Shown: positions 17,082 through 24,804 of the stretch, piece by piece
How the letters are laid out: each line of letters opens with the position of its first letter
How positions within the stretch are numbered: the first letter of the stretch is position 1
Source of the DNA: UBA4660 sp002405435
GTDB taxonomy: Bacteria > Bacteroidota > Bacteroidia > Flavobacteriales_D > Sanyastnellaceae
NCBI GenBank assembly: GCA_036747335.1
Contig: DAIOCL010000028.1
Coordinates: 1 to 30,177 of the forward strand
DNA length: 30,177 nucleotides
Direction: 5' to 3'
Position numbers and translations under genes: made by a program
Notes under the pieces: generated by a model
The model's database searches: none
What the model was told of the DNA's origin: nothing
What the model saw: only the letters and a program-made list of their open reading frames with translations

Positions 17082-18298
17082 GACCCTGCGAGCACCTCCT
17101 CTACCGCGCGTCTAACCACCGAAGCCACCGTGAAGGCCTGTTCATCGGTGAGGTCATAATACACGGGCAGGGAAATTTCACATTCAAAATGGCGATAGGC
17201 ATTGGGGTAATCTTCCATCCTGTACCCCGCATTGCGGTAGTAAGAGAGCATAGGCAGGGGCTGAAAGTGCACGTTTACGCTTACCGCTGCGGCAGCCACC
17301 CGGCTGATGATTTCATTGCGCATGTGCTCCCTGCAGTTATTAATACGCAGCATAAATAAGTGCCACGACGACACACGCGAAGCATCCTCCATCGGAGGGG
17401 CGAGGTACCAGTCGAATGCAGAGAAGTAGTTGTGATAAAACAGGCACAGTTCCTTGCGGCGAGGCAACGTATCGGCCTCGTATCTGTCCAGTTCGGTCAG
17501 TCCGATCACTGCCAGTATATCGGTCATGTTGCACTTGTAGCCCGGTTCCACGATGTCGTATTGCCACTGGCCGGCCTTCATCTTCGACAGGGCATCCTTG
17601 GTCTGGCCGTGAAGGGCTGAAACCCTCAGCGACTGTCCGATTGCCTTGTTGTCGAAAGGGGCAGGAAGGTTGAGGCAGACTGCACCGCCCTCGGCCGTAG
17701 TGAGGTTCTTGACGGCGTGAAAGGAAAACCCCGAAACATCGGTCTGGCTGCCTGCCACTTCACCCCGGTAACGGGCACCGAAACTGTGGGCGGCATCACT
17801 GATAACGAGTATCCTGCCCAGCTGCTGCTGCGCAGGATGCGCGGGCCTGAACCTGGCGCGAATGGCGGGCTCCGAGACCAGCGCCATAAAAGCGTTATAA
17901 TCGACCGGCCAGCCGCCAATGTCCACCGGCATAATCACCTTGGTCGCTGGCGTGATCTTATCGCTAAGGCTTTCGAGGTAAATATTGAAGTCAGAGGGAT
18001 CGCTGTCGGCCATGACCACCGAGGCACCGGTATGCACCACGATGTTGGCAGTAGCGGCATAGGTGTATGCCGGCACGATGACTTCATCACCCGGACCCAC
18101 GCCAAACCAGCGCAGCACCAGTTCGGCCGCATTGGTCCATGAGTTAAGGCATACCGTCTCTCCGACACCTGTGTAGGCCGTTATGCGCTGCTCAAGCAAC
18201 CGGGTCTTGGGGCCGGTGGTTATCCAGCCGCTCTTCAATACTTCGACCACGGCGTCGATAATTTTCGCGTCAATCCGGGGGGGAGAAAACGGTATCAT
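17078..18298 (-). CDS. DegT/DnrJ/EryC1/StrS family PLP-dependent sugar aminotransferase
   Basis: A 406-residue fold-type I aminotransferase that adds an amino group to a nucleotide-linked keto sugar. The internal aldimine Lys197 sits in SFHAVKNLTTAEGGAV, and the cofactor motif DAAHSFGA is at 168-175. The N-terminus ITTGPKTRLLEQRITAYTG and VPAYTYAATAN are standard for the family. It is first of a two-gene unit with the phosphoglycosyl transferase (4-base overlap). Together they suggest synthesis of a lipid-linked amino-sugar glycan, for lipopolysaccharide or protein glycosylation. The partner dehydratase and acetyltransferase are not in the window. Confidence 0.94.
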   Translation of the reverse strand: MIPFSPPRIDAKIIDAVVEVLKSGWITTGPKTRLLEQRITAYTGVGETVCLNSWTNAAELVLRWFGVGPGDEVIVPAYTYAATANIVVHTGASVVMADSDPSDFNIYLESLSDKITPATKVIMPVDIGGWPVDYNAFMALVSEPAIRARFRPAHPAQQQLGRILVISDAAHSFGARYRGEVAGSQTDVSGFSFHAVKNLTTAEGGAVCLNLPAPFDNKAIGQSLRVSALHGQTKDALSKMKAGQWQYDIVEPGYKCNMTDILAVIGLTELDRYEADTLPRRKELCLFYHNYFSAFDWYLAPPMEDASRVSSWHLFMLRINNCREHMRNEIISRVAAAAVSVNVHFQPLPMLSYYRNAGYRMEDYPNAYRHFECEISLPVYYDLTDEQAFTVASVVRRAVEEVLAGS

Positions 18299-18327
18299 GG
18301 GCGCAAGGTACTAAGGGCGGCACGCAA

Positions 18328-18359
18328 GCGGCTGCCGGTTGGCGGCTGCCGGTTGGCGG
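18328..18359. repeat. Tandem 14-base repeat
   Basis: GCGGCTGCCGGTTG is repeated exactly (18328-18341 and 18342-18355), and a third copy begins with GCGG. It lies 30-60 bases upstream of the aminotransferase start in the 193-base divergent region. Confidence 0.85.
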
Positions 18360-18440
18360 ACCAGGCAGCACATGCAGGCGCTGCGGTTGGGAAGGATGGC
18401 CGGGGTACGAACCAAATTATTTCTGACCGTCCATGCATCC

Positions 18441-18452
18441 TTTTGGCCAAAA
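18441..18452. promoter_or_regulatory. Perfect palindrome TTTTGGCCAAAA upstream of the peptidase homologue
   Basis: A 12-base perfect palindrome about 40 bases before the ATG at 18492. Shortly after it, TTTCTTTG (18459-18466) matches 5 of 6 fixed -7 box positions, but the 13-base spacing to TTTTG is short for a promoter. It could be an operator or simply part of the -33 region. Confidence 0.3.
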
Positions 18453-18491
18453 ATGTTGTTTCTTTGTTAGGACCTTGAGGTCTTCCATTCC

Positions 18492-20021
18492 ATGATTGCA
18501 CGCAGCATACTCCTGTTTGGACTGTTGCCCGCCCTCTGCGGAGCGCAGGTCGACAAAGGCGGCACGCCGGTTTCATGGAGCCTGTATGGTGAAATCTCTC
18601 CCGGGCAGGACTTTGTGACCCTCAACCCTCCCGATGTCGCCGCCCTGCTTGATGAGGATGCCCTGAAGGAAATCAACAAAGATGAGCCACTGCGCATGGC
18701 ACAGGCTGCGGCACTGAATGTTTCTCCAAACCAGTCGGGACAATGGTTTAACCGCCAGAACGGAGACCGGGTATGGCAGCTTGGTGTGCGCAGTGAAGGC
18801 GCCCTTCACCTGGGCATCGTCTTTGACTTCCTCGATATTCCGAAAGGCGCTTACATCTACATCTACAACGACGACCAGAGTGACTTTATCGGTCCTTACA
18901 CTTCGCAAAACTCAACTGAAGATGTGCTGGTTACCGTCCCTGTTAATGGTGATGCCGTGGTAATAGAATACTATGAACCTTTCGCCGTGCGCGGGGCAGG
19001 CTCTTTTTCCATCGCGGCAGTCAACCACGGTTACCGCGACCTTAGCCTTGCCCTGAAGGATGCCAAACCATGCCTCATGCCGTTCAACGAGCATGTGCCC
19101 GACTGGGCGCACACAGACAAGGCGGTGGTTATGGTACTCGCCGGTTACGGCACCCGCATCGCGACGGGTGCATTGCTTAACAACACCGGTAATGACGGAA
19201 CGCCCTTTCTGCTGACCCATGCCAGCGCGGCCCGCTTCGGGGATCCGGCGAGCTGGGTGTTTGTGATGAAGCCCGGAAGCGGATACTGTCAGGCTCAAAG
19301 CCTGTGCTGGAACCGTTCGCTCAATGGCGCCTCAGCCCTTGTAGCAGATGAAACGACCGGTATTCTCCTGCTGAAACTTTTTGAAAATCCGCCTGCCCAC
19401 TGGAACACCTGGTTTGGCGGCTGGAGTATTGATGATGCTCCTGAAGGCGTTTATTGTCTGCAGCATGCACTCGGCGGGCCGCTGAGTTTTGCCTTCTCGG
19501 ATTTTGTGCCCGTGAGTGTGTCGTGGATGGGCCATGCCTCACGGCAAATTGACCACTGGCAATTTGGAAGCACGTTCAGCGGCAGTTTGGGTGCTCCGAT
19601 GGTTACGCACTCCGGACTCATTACCGGTCTGTTCGACGGCGGAACCATCACATGTGCGTCAGAGGGCCGCGATTATTTTATCCCGCTGTCTGCCGTTTGG
19701 AACGACCTGAAAAACTACCTCGATCCGCTCAACAAGGGCGGCAAGTCGCTGGGAGGTGCATACATCCGCCTGGAAGACACCGAGGGCGATAGTGATGAAG
19801 TGCTTCTCTACCCGAACCCCGCGCGGTCCACAGCTACCATTGCCGGTGATACGCGTTACCTGAAACGGGTTTGGGCCTATGACATGACCGGCCGGAGGGT
19901 AGCTCAACTGATGCCGCAATTCGGTACGGTAGATGTGTCGGTACTGCCTGCGGGTGTGTACCGGCTGAGGCTAGACTATGCCGACCAGGTGAAATCTTCC
20001 ACGCTGGTGGTATCAGAATAA
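18492..20021 (+). CDS. Secreted lysyl-endopeptidase-like protein with replaced catalytic triad, type IX sorting domain
   Basis: The 509-residue product has a signal peptide (about 1-19). The N-terminal region (SGQWFNRQNGDRVWQLGVRS, then IPKGAYIYIYNDD and GDAVVIEYYEP) and the central region (ATGALLNNTGNDGTPFLLT) follow the lysyl endopeptidase / Achromobacter protease I pattern (S1 clan). The catalytic positions are not conserved. LTADHC-type His is LTHASA (Ser245), the SDFxLLxL Asp is TGILLLKL (Gly290), and GSSGSP is GSLGAP (Ala368). Residues about 430-509 (VLLYPNPARSTATI, then LPAGVYRLRLDY) are a type A sorting domain for type IX secretion. It is therefore predicted to be a surface-exposed non-peptidase, perhaps a binding protein. 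His243, two residues from the expected site, leaves a small doubt. Alignment is from memory. Confidence 0.85.
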   Translation: MIARSILLFGLLPALCGAQVDKGGTPVSWSLYGEISPGQDFVTLNPPDVAALLDEDALKEINKDEPLRMAQAAALNVSPNQSGQWFNRQNGDRVWQLGVRSEGALHLGIVFDFLDIPKGAYIYIYNDDQSDFIGPYTSQNSTEDVLVTVPVNGDAVVIEYYEPFAVRGAGSFSIAAVNHGYRDLSLALKDAKPCLMPFNEHVPDWAHTDKAVVMVLAGYGTRIATGALLNNTGNDGTPFLLTHASAARFGDPASWVFVMKPGSGYCQAQSLCWNRSLNGASALVADETTGILLLKLFENPPAHWNTWFGGWSIDDAPEGVYCLQHALGGPLSFAFSDFVPVSVSWMGHASRQIDHWQFGSTFSGSLGAPMVTHSGLITGLFDGGTITCASEGRDYFIPLSAVWNDLKNYLDPLNKGGKSLGGAYIRLEDTEGDSDEVLLYPNPARSTATIAGDTRYLKRVWAYDMTGRRVAQLMPQFGTVDVSVLPAGVYRLRLDYADQVKSSTLVVSE

Positions 20022-20027
20022 GCCGTT

Positions 20028-20831
20028 TTATTTTCCTGACATTTCCTTTCGGTGCATGGCCAGTCCAGCTGCTACCGTGCAGGTCACAGTTGCGAGGCTT
20101 GTGCCAATCCACGGTATCAGAAACAGCAGGCTGAAGATTATGCCGTTTCCCACAGCGATTCCCTTCGCCTTGCGGATATACCGCGCGCTGGCTCTGATGC
20201 CCATGCGGCGGCGCTCTGCGGTATAGTCCATGGCTGAAAAACCAAAGAAGTAAGCGCTGATCAGAAATGAAGCGAGCATGATAAGGGGAGACAGCATGGC
20301 GCCGACGGGAGAAACAAACCACACGAGCAGGCACCCTGCCATCCACAGGGCGAGGATGGTACAGAGCTCAAGCAGCGCCATGAAAATTCCACGGAAGATG
20401 TCTTTTACGAACTGGAGCGGATGAAAAGGATAGTCTTTGCCTGACAGGATCTTGTCTGTTCTTTCACTCAGGAGCGCCATCACCGGCGACATCGCGGCCA
20501 GCGTGAAGTACTTGCCAAACTTCCAGTACAGGTAGATACCCACAATCCAAAGCATCATTTTGAGTCCGGCGCTGCTCAGTTGGGCCAGAAAGTCTTTTGA
20601 CTGCTCCCACCAACCCGTTCCTTCCGTCAGGCCAAACTGCACGTGAGGGGCTATGAGGGCCATGACGGTATCGGTCAGGTGGTCGATCAGGACCAGTGCA
20701 CCCATGCCTGTCAACAGCGAAATGACGATGGGGTAAATGAAATAATGGGCAAGGCCGTTGGAGAAGATAAAATTCCACGACTGCATCCAGGTGCGGACAC
20801 CCAGCCAGAAATCAGACAGCAATGCTTTCAT
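20028..20831 (-). CDS. EI24/CysZ-like integral membrane protein
   Basis: The 267-residue product has about five to six hydrophobic segments. The pattern (FIFSNGLAHYFIYPIVISLL at the N-terminus, LAAMSPVMALLSERTD in the middle, SAYFFGFSAMDYTAERRRMG near the end) is that of EI24 domain proteins, the group that includes the sulfate transporter CysZ. In Bacteroidota these are usually unassigned, so sulfate transport is possible but not shown. It is convergent with the peptidase homologue, only 6 bases between stops. Upstream lies the terminator of the polyamine-linked group, and TTTCTTTG (20837-20844) sits 5 bases before the ATG as a possible -7 box. Confidence 0.85.
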   Translation of the reverse strand: MKALLSDFWLGVRTWMQSWNFIFSNGLAHYFIYPIVISLLTGMGALVLIDHLTDTVMALIAPHVQFGLTEGTGWWEQSKDFLAQLSSAGLKMMLWIVGIYLYWKFGKYFTLAAMSPVMALLSERTDKILSGKDYPFHPLQFVKDIFRGIFMALLELCTILALWMAGCLLVWFVSPVGAMLSPLIMLASFLISAYFFGFSAMDYTAERRRMGIRASARYIRKAKGIAVGNGIIFSLLFLIPWIGTSLATVTCTVAAGLAMHRKEMSGK

Positions 20832-20841
20832 ATAGACAAAG

Positions 20842-20875
20842 AAAAAGGCTGCGGGTCACAACCACGCAGCCCTTT
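20842..20875 (-). terminator. Rho-independent terminator after the acidic-protein gene
   Basis: On the minus strand GGCTGCG pairs with CGCAGCC (plus positions 20865-20871 and 20847-20853) around an 11-base loop that can itself form GGT/ACC pairs. A TTTTTC tract follows. It lies 31-64 bases past the stop of the acidic-tailed protein gene and overlaps the start-proximal region of the EI24 gene. Confidence 0.8.
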
Positions 20876-20905
20876 CCTGAAATTTTTCTGCGGGAGAGCG
20901 AGGGC

Positions 20906-21259
20906 TCAGTCGTCATCCCCGTCTGCGGAACCATCGGCGCCGTCGCCGGTGATTTCATCGTGGTCTTCATTGGCGTCGTCGGCATCATCGTCCGAGTCGG
21001 CGTCTTTGAAGTTTTCAAACTCCGACATCACCATGCTCTCATTGTCCTGGTTTTCTTCATCGTCGACCTTCATGTTTTTATCGACCTTGAACAAGTAGAT
21101 GGTGTCGTCCGTGCGGATTTCCAGTGCTTTGATGAACTCTCCTTTGGGTGTAGTAAAACTGACCAGGTTGTCGTTTTCAAACCCGTTGGGAAAGTGCTCG
21201 TTTATAAGTTCCTCGTGCTCAGGGCTCAGGTTCTTGTAGTCCTTGATGACGCGTTTCAT
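20906..21259 (-). CDS. Small acidic-tailed protein next to the deoxyhypusine-synthase-like gene
   Basis: The 117-residue cytosolic protein has a compact N-terminal part (about 1-65: KDYKNLSPEHEELINEHFPNG, then TPKGEFIKALEIRTDDTIYLFKV) and an acidic disordered tail in which 19 of the last 43 residues are Asp or Glu. I recall similar small proteins beside this enzyme in other Bacteroidota, but I do not know a function. No signal peptide or membrane segment is seen. It starts 13 bases after the deoxyhypusine-synthase-like gene and ends before a good terminator, so it is the last gene of that unit. A polyamine-related or nucleic-acid-mimic role is speculation. Confidence 0.8.
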   Translation of the reverse strand: MKRVIKDYKNLSPEHEELINEHFPNGFENDNLVSFTTPKGEFIKALEIRTDDTIYLFKVDKNMKVDDEENQDNESMVMSEFENFKDADSDDDADDANEDHDEITGDGADGSADGDDD

Positions 21260-21272
21260 TTCTGATAGAAAA

Positions 21273-22250
21273 TTAGTGGTTCAACAGCCATGCAAATATC
21301 AAAGGAGCTACGATAGTAGCATCACTTTCGATAATAAATTTTGGGGTGGTGATATCAAGTTTGCCCCAGGTGATCTTTTCGTTGGGTACGGCACCGCTGT
21401 AACTGCCGTAACTGGTGGTGCTGTCGCTGATCTGGCAGAAATAGCTCCAGAAAGGCACGTCATGCATCTCCATATCCTGATACAGCATCGGCACTACACA
21501 AATGGGGAAATCGCCGGCAATTCCGCCCCCGATCTGGAAAAACCCAACGCCTTTTCCGGTCGAATTCTTGACATACCAGTCTGCCAGCCATGTCATGTAT
21601 TCAATACCGCTTTTCATGGTGGAAGGTTTGAGGTCTCCCTTGATGCAGTAGCTGGCGAAGATATTCCCCATGGTGCTGTCTTCCCAGCCGGGCACGACCA
21701 TGGGCAGGTTGCGTTCGGCTGCGGCGAGCATCCATGAATTTTCGGGCTTGATCTGGTAATACTGCTCCAGCACCCCGCTGCGCAGCATGCGGAACATGTA
21801 CTCGTGCGGGAAATACCTTTCTCCCTTTTCATCGGCCTCTTTCCACAACTGGTGGATGTGTTTCTGCAACCGGCGGAAGGCTTCTTCCTCGGGAATGCAC
21901 GTATCGGTAACCCGGTTGAGTCCGCGTTCGAGCAGGTCCCACTCCTGCTGGGGTGTGAGGTCTCTGTAGTTGGGGACGCGCTCGTAATGGTTGTGCGCGA
22001 CGAGATTCATCAGGTCTTCTTCGAGGTTGGCACCGGTGCAGGAAATGATATCCACCTTTCCCTGGCGAATCATTTCAGCCAGTGAAATACCGAGCTCCGC
22101 CGTGGACATGGCCCCCGCCAGGGTCACCATCATCTTTCCGCCTTCTGTAAGGTGTGTCTCATAGCCCTTGGCAGCATCCACCATGGCGGCTGCGTTGAAA
22201 TGCAGGTAGTTCTCCTGCATGAATTGTCGGATGCTCGTGTATTTTCCCAT
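21273..22250 (-). CDS. Deoxyhypusine-synthase-like protein (probable polyamine aminobutyltransferase)
   Basis: The protein is 325 residues from the ATG at 22248-22250. A longer frame from a TTG upstream has no homologous look and crosses promoter-like DNA. The enzyme family binds NAD and moves the aminobutyl group of spermidine. In archaea and eukaryotes the acceptor is a lysine of eIF5A/aIF5A, while characterised bacterial relatives make homospermidine. The active-site lysine motif is present (ITWGKLD, Lys297), followed by IIESDATIVAPLIFAWLL. GKVDIISCTGANLEEDL and FFQIGGGIAGDFPICVVPML are conserved NAD/substrate regions. Bacteria lack eIF5A, so homospermidine formation is the likely role. 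The arginine decarboxylase two genes upstream fits a polyamine setting. Confidence 0.92.
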   Translation of the reverse strand: MGKYTSIRQFMQENYLHFNAAAMVDAAKGYETHLTEGGKMMVTLAGAMSTAELGISLAEMIRQGKVDIISCTGANLEEDLMNLVAHNHYERVPNYRDLTPQQEWDLLERGLNRVTDTCIPEEEAFRRLQKHIHQLWKEADEKGERYFPHEYMFRMLRSGVLEQYYQIKPENSWMLAAAERNLPMVVPGWEDSTMGNIFASYCIKGDLKPSTMKSGIEYMTWLADWYVKNSTGKGVGFFQIGGGIAGDFPICVVPMLYQDMEMHDVPFWSYFCQISDSTTSYGSYSGAVPNEKITWGKLDITTPKFIIESDATIVAPLIFAWLLNH

Positions 22251-22349
22251 GTGGTTTAGCGAAACGTTGTTTGCGGAATTTACCCCACCGGTTCGCAGGC
22301 GCAAAAATGGAAATACTAGGAGGCGCAAATCACAGTCAGCCTATATTTT

Positions 22350-23210
22350 TCAGCCAGGCGCCTTGGCGGCCAGCAGTGACACGATATGGCGGATGATCAG
22401 GCGCCGCACTTTTTTGTCCGTTTCCTTATTCAGCGGGTGTTTGAGAATGAACTGAAACTTGAAACCCACATACTCAAAACGCACCTGCTGTACCTTGAGG
22501 GTGCAGGTCCCCGGCTGAATGTCGTCCATCAGCGGGCCCAGGGCTTCGATAATGGACGCTTCCAGCGCCTCCGGCTGCATGAGTGACCCGGCGGGTATCT
22601 CAAAATCAACACTGCTCTTTTTGAGTTCCCGGCGGGTATAGTTGATGATTTCAGTCGAAAAAACGGTGTTGTTGGGAATGTAAATCAGGTCATCGTCGTC
22701 GTTGAGCAGGTGCACGTTGGTAAGGGTGATATCCTGGATCTTGCCCCGCTGGCTGCCAATCTGCACCTGGTCACCGATATTGATAATACGGTTGAAGGTC
22801 AGGTACATCCCGTTGATCAGGTTGGAGATGTAATCCTTGGTAATCAAGACAATTGCAGCCGCAATAACACTGAGGGAGGTGAGGGCCTCCTTCACAGTGA
22901 TGGAAAACAGGCTCATCAGCAGCACACCGGCCAGGGTAGCGTAAAGGATTTTGGACACATGCCCAACCCCGATGGTAAAGTTATCTTTTCGACGTCTGGG
23001 ACTGTTCGTCTTGTACGTGAGCACCACGAGCAGACGGATGGCCTCAATCACCAAACAGGCAATCAACACGCGGTAGAAGGCATGCTCAAATTTTTCGGGG
23101 AGTGCCAGGTTGGCTGTCAGCACATTGTACTCGTGCCTGAACCAAACCAACGCAGACAGGGCCAGCAGGTATAAGGCGAGTTTCAGCGATTGCAACGTCT
23201 TCACCGGCAC
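22350..23210 (-). CDS. MscS-family mechanosensitive ion channel
   Basis: The 286-residue inner-membrane channel has two leading membrane helices (about 9-25 and 45-65), a third (about 85-105) and the MscS pore-lining helix (EALTSLSVIAAAIVLITKDYISNLINGMYL, about 108-137). The MscS beta domain follows (RIINIGDQVQIG, GKIQDITLTNVHL, DLIYIPN) and then the C-terminal alpha/beta domain. Family members release solutes on osmotic downshock. The start is a GTG at 23208-23210; another GTG two codons later is possible. It lies between arginine decarboxylase (74 bases upstream) and the deoxyhypusine-synthase-like gene (99 bases downstream), all on the same strand. A link with polyamine release is a guess. 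Confidence 0.92.
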   Translation of the reverse strand: MPVKTLQSLKLALYLLALSALVWFRHEYNVLTANLALPEKFEHAFYRVLIACLVIEAIRLLVVLTYKTNSPRRRKDNFTIGVGHVSKILYATLAGVLLMSLFSITVKEALTSLSVIAAAIVLITKDYISNLINGMYLTFNRIINIGDQVQIGSQRGKIQDITLTNVHLLNDDDDLIYIPNNTVFSTEIINYTRRELKKSSVDFEIPAGSLMQPEALEASIIEALGPLMDDIQPGTCTLKVQQVRFEYVGFKFQFILKHPLNKETDKKVRRLIIRHIVSLLAAKAPG

Positions 23211-23284
23211 GAAGAAATAAAGTGTCAGACGGAAAAGCGCAGAAAACGCGCATGCGTTATCAACCGGCGGCGGTTCAGCACAGC

Positions 23285-24682
23285 TCAGTCATAGTAACCC
23301 AGTAACTCAAGCACTTCCTTGGGGCGCTGTTCCTGTGACCAGAGCTTGTAGCGCAGGCGACCGCGCGCATCACGGTCTATGAGCACATGACGGGGCTGGG
23401 GGATAAGGCAGTGGTGAATACCCCCATACCCACCCAGCGTTTCCTGGTAGGCTCCGGTATTGAAAAAACCGATGTACTGGTCTTGGTCGGCGTAATACTT
23501 AGGAAGGTAAATGGCATTGGTGTGCTGCTCACTGTTGTAGTAGTCGTCGCTGTCGCAGGTGAGCCCTCCGAGAAAGACTCGCTCATAACCCTCCAGCCAG
23601 TTGTTGATGGGCAGCATGATAAAGCGCTTATGGATTGCCCAGGTATCAGGAAGGGTTGTCATGAAGGAGGAGTCAATCATGTTCCACTTTTCCCGGTCAT
23701 TTTGTTCTTTCTGATGCAGAATCTTGAAAATGGCCCCCCCGCGCTCCCCGACCGAAAAAGAAACAAATAAGGTGTAGATATGGGGCATCGGTACCCCGGC
23801 GTCTTCACACGCGGCCTTGACCTGGCGAAGGATTTCGGTCACCATGTACTGGTAATCGAAATTAAACACCATAGAATTTTTAATCGGAAAACCGCCACCG
23901 ATGTTGAGGCTATCGAGCGTCGGACAGATCTCCCGCAGTTCGCAGTATACCTTGAGACACTTGGTCAGCTCGTTCCAGTAATAGGCATTGTCCTTGATCC
24001 CGCTGTTGATGAAGAAGTGCAACATCTTGAGGGTGAGGTTAGGATCATCATGGATGTGCTTCTTGTAGAAATTCTTGATGTAGCGGTATCCAATTCCCAG
24101 CCGCGAGGTGTAGAATTCGAACTTGGGCTCCTCCTCGCTGGCGATGCGGATGCCGATATCCATCGGCTGCTCCACCATGCCCTGAAACACCTCCAGTTCG
24201 TATTCGTTGTCAATCACCGGCATAATGTCTTCAAAACCGTCGCGGTGCATGTCGAATATCTTCTGCACATATTCCTGCTTCTTAAAACCATTGCAGATGA
24301 TCCGCTGGGTCTTGTCTATTTTGTGCATAGACGCGAGCCTGCGGATCAGGTCAATATCATAAGCCGAAGAAGTCTCCAGGTGAACGTCGTTCATCAGCAC
24401 CCGTTCCAGCACGTAGCGGAAATGAGAACTTTTGGTGCAGTAGCAGTAATGGTACTCCCCTTCATAGCCGACCTCTTTCCTGGCATTTTCAAACCACGTT
24501 TTGGCCCGCTGGATGTTCTGCGAAATTTTGGGCAGGTAGGTGAATTTCAGCGGAGATCCGAACTTTTTAACCAGGTCCATGAGGGGTATGTCATGGAACA
24601 GCAGTTCATCCTTTTTCAGTTTAAATTCTTCCTGAGGCCAGTCAAATGTCTGTTCAATCAGGTCGAGGTATTTTGTCTTCAT
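23285..24682 (-). CDS. speA: Arginine decarboxylase-family protein, PLP fold type III, with altered PLP motif
   Basis: The 465-residue protein matches the Bacteroidota arginine decarboxylase type, which makes agmatine from arginine as the entry to polyamines. The PLP lysine is Lys84 in YCYCTKSSHF. LETSSAYDI, RIASEEEPKFEFYTSRLGIG, LNIGGGFPIKNS (Gly262-264) and GGLTCDSDDYYNSEQ are intact. The conserved block that I remember as IYTEFGSFTVGES reads IYTLFVSFSVGER here (residues 302-314). The Glu equivalent to the ODC PLP-ring partner is Leu305 and the Gly is Val307. Unless this is a sequencing error, cofactor binding should be impaired. It is the first gene of the polyamine-linked run, and a 17-base inverted repeat lies upstream. 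The gene symbol follows the usual annotation. Confidence 0.88.
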   Translation of the reverse strand: MKTKYLDLIEQTFDWPQEEFKLKKDELLFHDIPLMDLVKKFGSPLKFTYLPKISQNIQRAKTWFENARKEVGYEGEYHYCYCTKSSHFRYVLERVLMNDVHLETSSAYDIDLIRRLASMHKIDKTQRIICNGFKKQEYVQKIFDMHRDGFEDIMPVIDNEYELEVFQGMVEQPMDIGIRIASEEEPKFEFYTSRLGIGYRYIKNFYKKHIHDDPNLTLKMLHFFINSGIKDNAYYWNELTKCLKVYCELREICPTLDSLNIGGGFPIKNSMVFNFDYQYMVTEILRQVKAACEDAGVPMPHIYTLFVSFSVGERGGAIFKILHQKEQNDREKWNMIDSSFMTTLPDTWAIHKRFIMLPINNWLEGYERVFLGGLTCDSDDYYNSEQHTNAIYLPKYYADQDQYIGFFNTGAYQETLGGYGGIHHCLIPQPRHVLIDRDARGRLRYKLWSQEQRPKEVLELLGYYD

Positions 24683-24729
24683 CCCTATGTGTCAGGTGGA
24701 GCTTGGCGCAACGGGTTTGTCTGTTGCGG

Positions 24730-24746
24730 TTGCAATGTTATTGCAA
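24730..24746. promoter_or_regulatory. Perfect inverted repeat upstream of arginine decarboxylase
   Basis: TTGCAAT-GTT-ATTGCAA has perfect 7-base arms with a 3-base spacer, 48-64 bases before the arginine decarboxylase ATG. The position and symmetry suit a dimeric repressor or activator site. No TAnnTTTG box was found between it and the start, so the promoter is uncertain. Confidence 0.4.
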
Positions 24747-24804
24747 AAAGAGACAGGCAGCCTTTTTTTCCTCCCAAAACCAGCCCGTTGCCCAGAAGGA
24801 GGGC

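Noticed and set aside
22251..22328. N-terminal extension of the deoxyhypusine-synthase-like protein from a TTG
   Set aside because: The extension lacks family similarity; the ATG at 22250 gives the normal start MGKYTSIRQFM, and the upstream DNA looks like promoter sequence.
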